From an uncultured Bacteroidota bacterium (GTDB lineage: Bacteria > Bacteroidota > Bacteroidia > Chitinophagales > Chitinophagaceae): DNA of 6,539 bases. Every line of letters begins with the position of its first letter. The first letter of the stretch is position 1. The translations under genes and the position numbers were made by a program. Shown here piece by piece: positions 1 through 5,216 of the stretch. The notes under the pieces were generated by a model. That model searched no databases, was not told where the DNA came from, and saw only the letters and a list, made by a program, of their open reading frames with translations. The stretch lies in NCBI GenBank assembly GCA_903929655.1, contig CAIYVS010000034.1:1-6539 (forward strand). Reading direction: 5' to 3'.

Positions 1-64
1 AGGAACCATATTGGTCCGGTAGCTAGAAATTTACACAAAAAAGATACCCTGCCTGGCCCAAAGC

Positions 65-94
65 AAAAAGCCGCCTCAATTTTTTTGAGACGGC
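65..94 (-). terminator. Rho-independent terminator of the T9SS-secreted protein gene
   Basis: Read on the minus strand, a 10-bp stem (GCCGTCTCAA pairing with TTGAGGCGGC, with one T-G wobble) closes a five-A loop and is followed directly by TTTTT. The stem arms are at 85-94 and 70-79. It lies 35 bases past the stop codon of the minus-strand gene at 130-1482, so it should end that transcript. There is no T-run on the other side, so it is not an obvious bidirectional terminator. Confidence 0.9.
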
Positions 95-129
95 CCGATT
101 AATTATAACCAGCTAAAATTAGAAAAGAA

Positions 130-1482
130 CTATTCTTTTGTAAACTTGGCTTTTGCACTTGTTGAATAGCTGTCTAGCAGTTCCAGTAAATAATTGCCTG
201 GAGCGAGCCTGTTTACATTTACACTGAATTTTTCAGTGCCGGTTCCCATGGTATTATCACCTTGCAATACTACTTTTCCCTGCATATCATATATGTTGTA
301 ATGTACTTTCCCGCCTTTTAAAATGGATAAGTTCACAGTTATATCGCTGTTTGTTGGATTAGGCGAAATGCTCCTGATGTTAATAGAATTATCCATAGCT
401 AAAACAGGAACATTTTCAATTTTAGCAGGTGCAGCAGGCGCAGTAGCGGGATTATTGGTATTGGCATGGGTGTTTGCCGGACGGTGGTGTGGGGCAATTT
501 GATTGACGCAGATGGTAGTGCATTCCTGGCATTTAACATTCCCAAGATTGTCTTCCAGCATCAGGCATACCGTGTAAGAGCCTGTGGCTGTATAGGTATG
601 TGTTGAGCTTGTACCGGAGCCATTTGGCGAACCATCTCCATAACTCCAAACGTAATTATAACAGGATGAAGGATTTGCTGCAGTAAAAGTATAAGTATTA
701 GGACCAGAGGTACTGCTGCAATAATCAAAACCGGCATCGCATACGTAGTATTCCACATACAGAGAAGGGCCGGGAATACCATGAATATTAAAACTACTTG
801 CCCACATGGTGTTCCTGTAATAATTGGTTAAGTTCAACTGTAATAAATAACCATTATTTGCCAATGATGAATTCATATTGGCCCATATCTGCTGAGTCAT
901 TGTTGTTACATTGATCGCAAAATTATTGTTCCATTGCGTTGTTGTAACAGGTATTGCTGCGTTAGGAGCAGGTAAAGTAAGAGGCGCAGTGTTCCATGTT
1001 ACTCCAAGTGCCCCGTTCTTTGTCCAATTGCCCGGCGCTCCGCCATCCACCAGGTAAACGGTGCCCGCATTGTCTAAAAAAGGTGTACCTGGATACCAGG
1101 TATTGCCCAATGTGTTCTGCAAACTGGTAGGGATACCGTTCAGCCGCAATTCGGCGTAAGTAATTACAGCATTAGCTGGCAGGGTATTCATCTGGTCGAA
1201 ACGAATCAATGTTTTACCATGAAGCAGGTTGCAACCTAGTCCGTTAATGGTCCATTCTGTCATTTCCAGGTCACTTAAACCATACCAGTTACGGGTTTCA
1301 TATGGAGACGGTGATCCGGCAGGTATGCATCCGTCACTGCTCAGTATCACTACTTCATCTCCTGCCCCGGCAGCTGGCTGGAAAGTTGTGTTTTGGGGAC
1401 ATTGGGCGCTGGCTTGCCAGCCAAGTGATACAAACAGGCCAAGCATCAGGCTTGTGCTGATTGAGAAAATTTTCTTTTTCAT
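130..1482 (-). CDS. Secreted DNRLRE/PKD-domain protein with T9SS sorting tail
   Basis: A 450-residue exported protein. A signal peptide (Lys-rich start, hydrophobic 5-20) ends at Ala-Ser-Ala before Gln27. Residues ~40-245 look like a DNRLRE-type (CBM96-like) beta-sandwich: DEVVILSSD at the start, TLIRFDQM, AELRLNG, VTWNTAP and a closing LYVEYY strand. Residues ~250-327 form a PKD domain with the WSYGDGS and THTYTATGSYTV signatures. A Pro/Ala/Asn/Thr linker (~330-360) leads to a type A T9SS C-terminal domain (~368-450: SPNP, YDMQGKVV, LAPGNYLLEL). The expected route is Sec export, then T9SS passage across the outer membrane and attachment to or release from the surface. Ten cysteines in the mature chain could form disulfides. 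PKD and DNRLRE modules often accompany polysaccharide or adhesion functions, but no catalytic domain is present, so an adhesin or structural role is only inferred. It is a single-gene unit with its own terminator at 65-94. Confidence 0.9.
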   Translation of the reverse strand: MKKKIFSISTSLMLGLFVSLGWQASAQCPQNTTFQPAAGAGDEVVILSSDGCIPAGSPSPYETRNWYGLSDLEMTEWTINGLGCNLLHGKTLIRFDQMNTLPANAVITYAELRLNGIPTSLQNTLGNTWYPGTPFLDNAGTVYLVDGGAPGNWTKNGALGVTWNTAPLTLPAPNAAIPVTTTQWNNNFAINVTTMTQQIWANMNSSLANNGYLLQLNLTNYYRNTMWASSFNIHGIPGPSLYVEYYVCDAGFDYCSSTSGPNTYTFTAANPSSCYNYVWSYGDGSPNGSGTSSTHTYTATGSYTVCLMLEDNLGNVKCQECTTICVNQIAPHHRPANTHANTNNPATAPAAPAKIENVPVLAMDNSINIRSISPNPTNSDITVNLSILKGGKVHYNIYDMQGKVVLQGDNTMGTGTEKFSVNVNRLAPGNYLLELLDSYSTSAKAKFTKE

Positions 1483-1646
1483 GTTGAGTTCGATTTAATT
1501 TGGCTCCTACTCTATTAATGAAGGCCTTTTCGGATTCCTGCCTTATTTTTGAATACTGACAGGGCTATAAGAGCTGTTTCATAAGTATGATTTTGGTGAT
1601 CGGGAACTAAATTAGCGCTTGCTTTTTACCCGGTTTTATTGAGATT

Positions 1647-1698
1647 GGTGAACGTTGGAAGCTTTTGGGTAAGCGTGGTGGCTTGATAAGTAAGCGTA
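1647..1698 (-). promoter_or_regulatory. Three 21-bp-spaced direct repeats, LytTR-like boxes
   Basis: On the minus strand the boxes read TACGCTTACT (1698-1689), CACGCTTACC (1677-1668) and AACGTTCACC (1656-1647), with exactly 21 bp between equivalent bases. Against the LytTR-regulator pattern as I recall it, [TA][AC][CA]GTTN[AG][TC]G, they match at 8, 7 and 9 of 10 positions. Direct repeats about two helical turns apart are the usual arrangement for LytTR-domain response regulators. The array lies 165 bases upstream of the minus-strand start codon and 445 bases upstream of the plus-strand one, so control of the T9SS protein gene is the better guess. Binding is inferred from pattern only. Confidence 0.45.
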
Positions 1699-1938
1699 AA
1701 AGACGAGAACATTCATATAATTACTGAGTTTACTTATTTGCATGATGCCTTGATATATTATTTTAGGTTCGGTGGAAAAGAAAGTTCTTGCGAATGTCAG
1801 GAACCCGGATTATCAATAAGCCAGGCTCTTGGACAATTACTATTGACCTTAAAATTTAATATATTTTTTTAATTTTATTATTTTCGGGCGAAATTAAATC
1901 GCAGGGTACATACGCACACATATATATCCCTCCAAATT

Positions 1939-1979
1939 ATTGACAGTCAATCTATAAGGTAGAAATGGTTGAAAGTCAA
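1939..1979. repeat. TTGACAGTCAA palindrome and imperfect second copy
   Basis: ATTGACAGTCAAT at 1939-1951 is a perfect 13-base palindrome with 6-bp arms around a central A. TTGAAAGTCAA at 1969-1979 matches its core at 10 of 11 positions, 29 bp further on. The pair could be an operator for a dimeric regulator of the plus-strand gene whose start codon lies 164 bases beyond. No regulator can be named from this. Confidence 0.35.
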
Positions 1980-2045
1980 GCCTGGTAAGCTTCTTTAACT
2001 ATATGTTATCCGGTATTAAACGAGTTGTTAAAAGGCAGGTAAGTC

Positions 2046-2077
2046 CTTTTTCAACGTCATGAGGCGCTACATCTTTG
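2046..2077 (+). promoter_or_regulatory. Probable Bacteroidota-type promoter of the small exported protein gene
   Basis: CATCTTTG at 2070-2077 differs from the Bacteroidota -7 consensus TAnnTTTG only at its first base. A T-run, TTTTTC, ends at 2051, 18 bases upstream, and could serve as a weak -33 element. Transcription would start near 2083, giving a leader of about 60 nucleotides. The -7 match and position are good; the -33 assignment is weak. Confidence 0.5.
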
Positions 2078-2082
2078 TGTCG

Positions 2083-2142
2083 TCAATAACAAATGACACT
2101 AAAACAACAACAAATTTTTAAACAAACAAAAACAAACAAACA
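2083..2142 (+). promoter_or_regulatory. A-rich untranslated leader with AAAC repeats, no Shine-Dalgarno
   Basis: The stretch before the ATG at 2143 consists almost wholly of A and C with short T-runs, ending in tandem AAAC-type units (2120-2142). There is no purine-rich AGGAGG-like sequence. In Bacteroidota, strong translation commonly relies on A-rich, unstructured leaders with A near -3 and -6 instead of Shine-Dalgarno pairing; this leader fits and suggests a well-expressed gene. The upstream edge depends on the inferred transcription start. Confidence 0.5.
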
Positions 2143-2688
2143 ATGAAAAAGATTATCATCTTCTCAACAGCAGTTCTAGGCTTTAACCTGGCCGCAAACG
2201 CCCAGGCAACTTCTTCTGCCAATCAGAATGTAGCGCTCAGCCTTTCAAATGCAATTTCTATTACATTTACCGGTTCCGGTACTTCTACCGGTGGCGCTGT
2301 AAGCATTCCTTTTACAACAGTGTCAGACTACACTAATGGTGTTACTTCTTCAGGCCAGCAATTGAAAGTGCAGTCAAACAAAGTATTTAATGTGACCGTG
2401 AACGCTAACGCTGCCAATTTTACCTATTCAGGAACTACTTCACCTGCACCTGTGATGCCGGTATCTAACCTGAACATTATGGTTACAAATAACAATACCG
2501 GTGGTACTATAGCTGGCAGCTACGGTAGTTCTTATAATGATCTTACTACCACACCTGCAACGATACTTACTAATTGCACTAACGGTGGCAACCAGCTTTT
2601 CGAAATAAAATACCAGGCTACACCGGGTTTTTCATACCCTGCAGGTACTTATACAACCAACGTAGTGTTTACTGCTACGCAGCCATAA
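2143..2688 (+). CDS. Small exported Ser/Thr/Asn-rich beta-type protein, family unknown
   Basis: A 181-residue protein I cannot assign to a named family. A signal peptide (MKK, hydrophobic core ~4-18) ends at Ala-Asn-Ala before Gln21, so it should be exported. The mature ~161 residues are rich in Thr, Ser, Asn and Gly and read as alternating beta strands (ALSLSNAISITF, QQLKVQSN, FNVTVNANA, LNIMVTN, LFEIKYQATPG), finishing with AGTYTTNVVFTATQP. That last pattern resembles the final strand of secreted beta-sandwich modules of the spore-coat-U/DUF4402 or WxL type, so a pilin-like or surface subunit is a possible but weak inference. It has no T9SS tail, lipobox or PKD signature, and only one Cys. 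The stop is a tandem TAA-TAG. The gene has its own promoter, A-rich leader and strong terminator, consistent with high independent expression. Confidence 0.85.
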   Translation: MKKIIIFSTAVLGFNLAANAQATSSANQNVALSLSNAISITFTGSGTSTGGAVSIPFTTVSDYTNGVTSSGQQLKVQSNKVFNVTVNANAANFTYSGTTSPAPVMPVSNLNIMVTNNNTGGTIAGSYGSSYNDLTTTPATILTNCTNGGNQLFEIKYQATPGFSYPAGTYTTNVVFTATQP

Positions 2689-2715
2689 TAGATTCCTTTT
2701 TCATGTATATAGTTT

Positions 2716-2743
2716 AAGAGCCTCCTGAATGAGGCTCTTTTTT
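2716..2743 (+). terminator. Rho-independent terminator of the small exported protein gene
   Basis: AAGAGCCTC (2716-2724) pairs perfectly with GAGGCTCTT (2731-2739) around a six-base loop and is followed by TTTT, so the T-run from 2738 is six long. It begins 27 bases past the stop codon at 2686-2688. The opposite strand lacks a T-run, so it acts on the plus strand only. Confidence 0.9.
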
Positions 2744-2919
2744 ATGTTTTTCTTAAGCTTGGCGGGCGGCAGGAGCCTTTAGCGTAACGTGCTCTTTTTT
2801 TATAAGTAAACGCAAAAGGACGGATAGCCAAGATTCGATTTTTGAATCATGAATACAACAAATAATGCTTAAGAATTGAATGTTGAAATGGCAGGGGCCT
2901 GTATTGTTAGTGGAAAATG
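2744..2919. other. Convergent intergenic gap
   Basis: Between the terminator at 2716-2743 and the stop codon of the serine hydrolase gene I see no gene and no convincing minus-strand terminator for the lactonase/hydrolase unit. Apart from the orphan box at 2783-2823 there is only a weak plus-strand hairpin (GAGC at 2773-2776 with GCTC at 2791-2794) before a seven-T run, which might serve as a backup terminator. Confidence 0.4.
2783..2823 (-). promoter_or_regulatory. Possible orphan regulator box similar to the 1647-1698 array
   Basis: ATAAGTAAACGCAAAAGGACG (plus strand, 2803-2823) closely matches the third repeat of the upstream array, whose counterpart starts at 1686 (ATAAGTAAGCGTAAAAGACG): two substitutions and one inserted base over about 20 positions. 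On the minus strand this gives TGCGTTTACT, 8 of 10 against the recalled LytTR pattern. A partial second box (AACGT at 2786-2790) lies 23 bp away. No gene start is near in either direction, so its function is uncertain. Confidence 0.25.
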
Positions 2920-3993
2920 TTAGTTCTTGTACTTGCTTTTTAATTCCCGGAATAATACCTCCATCCCATCTTCAGCCTCATCGGTCTGCGCATTTGAGAA
3001 TAGTATAAATGCCCTGTCCAAATCCTTATACACATAGACTTCACTAAGAAATGTGCCGGGATTGCCTGTGTTATGCGAGTATTTTTGATTGTTTTCGTCA
3101 ATATCCCAAAACCAGCCAATAGCAAAACGGGACAGCCCGTAGTGCAGGAAATTAAATTCTTCGGCGCTTAATAGTTTTGATGCTCCCTTTAAACCTTGTA
3201 ATTGCAATTGTATAAATTTTGCATAGTCGGGCAGACTAAGTGTGATATTGCCGGCGGTTAGTAGCCAATTGAGTTTGTAGTTATCTGTAGGGGCTTCGGG
3301 CTTTAAATTGGCGTCATGTCCCCAGGGTTGATTGCCATCCGGCATATTGGGCTGGCCGAAAGAGAAATCTATACCCAGTTGTGTTCCTAATTCGTTCACC
3401 AATTGTTTGTATGATTTGCCGGAGGCTTTTTCCAGCATTAGCCCGGCAGCAACATAAGAGAGGTTTGAAAAATGGATGGAGTCATTGCTTGCAACAGATG
3501 CATGCCTGAAAAACCAGCCCGCGAACTGGTATCGTTGTTCTTCTTCATTTCCATGAAACTGGGTTTTTACAGGTGTTTTGTAAGTGTAGGTATAAGGATA
3601 GAGCCTGCTGCGAAAATAGAGGAGGTTTAGGAGACTGAGATCATAATAGGCTGGTCTGCTTTTGCCTTTAAGCTCAGGAAAGAGATCGAAGAACTTTGTG
3701 TTCCATGATATTTTACCCTGTTTTACAAGCAGGGCAGCAATAAAACCCGTTATGGCTTTTGTATTGGAGCCTATGCGGAATTTATCGCTCAATGCAGCCT
3801 GGCGATTTGAATTTATTTTTTTGTAGCCAATGGCCTGCATCTCATATACTGTGTCTGCAGAAACAACTGCATAAGCTAGTTCAGGTATATGGTATGCTTG
3901 CCTGATGCTGTCAGCAAAAGTTTTTACGGACTGGCTCTTTGCAGAAAAGAAGTTGAATAATAATAAGACTATCGTAAGGAAGTTCTTCTTCAT
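2920..3993 (-). CDS. Secreted serine hydrolase, beta-lactamase/PBP fold (PF00144-like), variant motifs
   Basis: A 357-residue protein. A signal peptide (~1-20, ending Ala-Lys-Ser before Gln21) sends it to the periplasm. The rest is one class C beta-lactamase-type domain of normal size. The nucleophile motif SxxK is intact (Ser76-Asn-Thr-Lys79, within RIGSNTKAITG). The second motif, normally YxN, reads Phe175-Ser-Asn177 (HFSNLSYVAAGLMLEKASGKSY), so the usual catalytic Tyr is absent. The third motif region is SHNTGNPGTF (306-315) in place of the common HxGGxPGF. The usual LLSHRSGL stretch is LLYFRSRL (124-131). Family members cleave peptides, esters or amides, and many are not beta-lactamases; no substrate can be named. 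These changes may mark a subfamily or reduced activity. Its ATG begins one base after the TAA of the upstream lactonase gene, giving TAAAATG, so it is co-transcribed and probably translationally coupled. Confidence 0.88.
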   Translation of the reverse strand: MKKNFLTIVLLLFNFFSAKSQSVKTFADSIRQAYHIPELAYAVVSADTVYEMQAIGYKKINSNRQAALSDKFRIGSNTKAITGFIAALLVKQGKISWNTKFFDLFPELKGKSRPAYYDLSLLNLLYFRSRLYPYTYTYKTPVKTQFHGNEEEQRYQFAGWFFRHASVASNDSIHFSNLSYVAAGLMLEKASGKSYKQLVNELGTQLGIDFSFGQPNMPDGNQPWGHDANLKPEAPTDNYKLNWLLTAGNITLSLPDYAKFIQLQLQGLKGASKLLSAEEFNFLHYGLSRFAIGWFWDIDENNQKYSHNTGNPGTFLSEVYVYKDLDRAFILFSNAQTDEAEDGMEVLFRELKSKYKN

Positions 3994-3994
3994 T

Positions 3995-5131
3995 TTAGTA
4001 GCTATGAATTTGCAGGCATGAGGCTCCGGGCACTTTTATTTTAATACCGGTTTTTATTAAAAGTCCTGTCTGTAGGTTTCGTTTAAAAACTACAACATCA
4101 CCGCTTATCTGGTTGGCTACCAGGAGAAAACGCCCGTCAGGGTCAATGATGAAATTACGGGGATGGTCGCCTGATGTGGATTGAATACCAATTAATTTTA
4201 GTTTACCGGTATATCTGTCAATAGAAAAGGTGGCAATATTGTTTTCTTCACCACGATTGGAAGCATAGAGAAAACGCCCGTCGGGTGAGATATGGATATC
4301 GGCAGAACTATGATCTCCTTTATGTTTTTTGTAGTGTGCTGCAATTCTCTGAATGGTATTAAGCCTGCCATCTGTATATGCATATGCCTGAACGGTGCCG
4401 CTTAATTCTTCTATGCAATAGGCATAACTGAGGTAGGGGTGAAAAACAAAATGCCTTGGACCTGAGCCGGGGACAGCGCGCGTATCCGCGATGGAAGTAT
4501 CAGATACAGGTGGGTCTTTTGTAGGGTCGAATCTAAATCGCCAAATCCTGTCTGCACCCAGGTCGGGTAGAAAAATATAATGCTGGTCTGGCGAAAAAAC
4601 TATGGAATGAATATGTGATCTTTCCTGCCTTTCTTTATTGATGCTTTTACCATCAAATTGTGTGATCTTGCTAAAAGGCGCCAGGCTACCATCTTTGTTG
4701 ATAGAGAAAAAGGACACGGCGCCTATTGTATAATTAGCACTAATAAGCCATCTATTGCTGGCATCGACTATTGCATAAACCGGGTTTACTCCATTTGCCT
4801 GTTTATTGATGAATGTGAGAGCGCCTTTTTTATCATCAAATGAAAAAGAACTCATAGAGCCCGCATCGGACCTCAGTGTTTCGGTGCATGCATAAACAAA
4901 TTTGCCATCGTGCGAGAGCGTGATATAAGAAGGATTAGTGACATTATTTGCAGAGCATACTTTTTTGAGCTGCCCGTTTGAGGTATTGAAGCTATACACG
5001 TAAATACCTTTGCCGGGTTTGCCATTGGTATAAGAACCGATAAACAGGTAGGTCGTGGCTTGGGAATATACTGCTATTGACGTGAATAGGGCAAAACACA
5101 GTAATAGTGCGGAATATAATTTTGCTTTCAT
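3995..5131 (-). CDS. Exported lactonase-family beta-propeller (6-phosphogluconolactonase-like, PF10282)
   Basis: A 378-residue protein matching the YbhE/Pgl-type lactonase family in length and layout. Sec signal peptide ~1-23 (cleavage after Val-Tyr-Ser, before Gln24); Cys12 is preceded by Leu and is not a lipobox. The repeated beta-propeller blades carry family phrases: FIGSYTNGKPGKGIYVY (30-46), NPSYITLSHDGKFVYACTE (66-84), SHIHSIVFSPD (172-182), GPRHFVFHP (224-232), SADIHISPDGRFLYASNRG (276-294) and HPRNFIIDPDGRFLLVANQ (323-341). Cytoplasmic relatives open 6-phosphogluconolactone; the signal peptide makes that sugar phosphate an unlikely substrate here, and action on another lactone or cyclic ester in the periplasm is inferred. 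It is the first gene of the unit with the downstream serine hydrolase. Its start lies 85 bases from the divergent AlkZ-like gene. Confidence 0.9.
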   Translation of the reverse strand: MKAKLYSALLLCFALFTSIAVYSQATTYLFIGSYTNGKPGKGIYVYSFNTSNGQLKKVCSANNVTNPSYITLSHDGKFVYACTETLRSDAGSMSSFSFDDKKGALTFINKQANGVNPVYAIVDASNRWLISANYTIGAVSFFSINKDGSLAPFSKITQFDGKSINKERQERSHIHSIVFSPDQHYIFLPDLGADRIWRFRFDPTKDPPVSDTSIADTRAVPGSGPRHFVFHPYLSYAYCIEELSGTVQAYAYTDGRLNTIQRIAAHYKKHKGDHSSADIHISPDGRFLYASNRGEENNIATFSIDRYTGKLKLIGIQSTSGDHPRNFIIDPDGRFLLVANQISGDVVVFKRNLQTGLLIKTGIKIKVPGASCLQIHSY

Positions 5132-5216
5132 TAAAAATAGTAAGGCCTAAAAATACTGGAATTTTGTAGTAGTTTAATAGCCATTAGCGGTATTGAAAAT
5201 TATTTATTATAAGTAC
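5132..5216. other. Short divergent promoter region
   Basis: These 85 AT-rich bases must hold or abut the promoters of both the minus-strand lactonase/hydrolase unit and the plus-strand AlkZ-like gene. I see no exact TAnnTTTG box on either strand. TTTTG at 5162-5166 could be a -33 element on the plus strand, but the spacing to any -7 candidate is poor. On the minus strand, TATCCTTTG (read from 5231 to 5223, inside the divergent coding region) is a one-base-expanded -7 candidate for the lactonase unit. Confidence 0.35.

Larger units (their letters stand above)
1483..2142. other. Long divergent intergenic region
   Basis: These 660 bases separate two divergent genes for exported proteins. I find no credible gene: the longest ATG-started frames I read on the plus strand are about 20 codons and resemble nothing. 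The region contains a 21-bp-spaced triple repeat (1647-1698), an AT-rich tract (about 1850-1882), a TTGAC-type palindrome with a second imperfect copy (1939-1979), and the promoter and A-rich leader of the plus-strand gene (2046-2142). The minus-strand promoter is unclear. The best -7 candidates are TACTTATG (minus, 1587-1580) and TAATTTAG (minus, 1615-1608), each one mismatch from TAnnTTTG and without a convincing -33 box. Confidence 0.7.

Noticed and set aside
1..64. Imperfect palindrome near GGAACCATATTGGTCC at the left edge
   Set aside because: Only 12 of 16 symmetric positions, and the neighbouring gene is outside the window, so no role can be supported.
1229..1498. An 89-codon plus-strand frame opposite the T9SS-secreted protein gene
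   Set aside because: It is antisense to a well-supported coding region and has no recognisable domain or upstream signals.
1794..1859. A 21-codon open frame starting at ATG 1794 in the long intergenic region
   Set aside because: Too short, no promoter or signal features, and no recognisable similarity.
1878..1889. TTTCG-GG-CGAAA inverted repeat
   Set aside because: Five-bp arms in an AT-rich tract with no second copy or useful position; likely chance.
1940..1958. TTGACA followed by TATAAG as a sigma70-like promoter
   Set aside because: The two hexamers are only about seven bases apart, far below the spacing needed, and this host type uses a different consensus.
2059..2121. A 20-codon frame overlapping the stop of another about 19-codon frame by ATGA just upstream of the small exported protein gene
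   Set aside because: It overlaps the predicted promoter, so its start would lie before the transcription start; both frames look like chance.
2773..2801. GAGC/GCTC hairpin followed by seven T residues as a second terminator
   Set aside because: Only four base pairs around a 14-base loop; too weak to list as a terminator on its own.
5096..5098. Cys12 in the lactonase signal peptide as a lipoprotein attachment site
   Set aside because: The residue before it is Leu, not Gly/Ala/Ser, and a normal signal peptidase I site (Val-Tyr-Ser before Gln24) follows.
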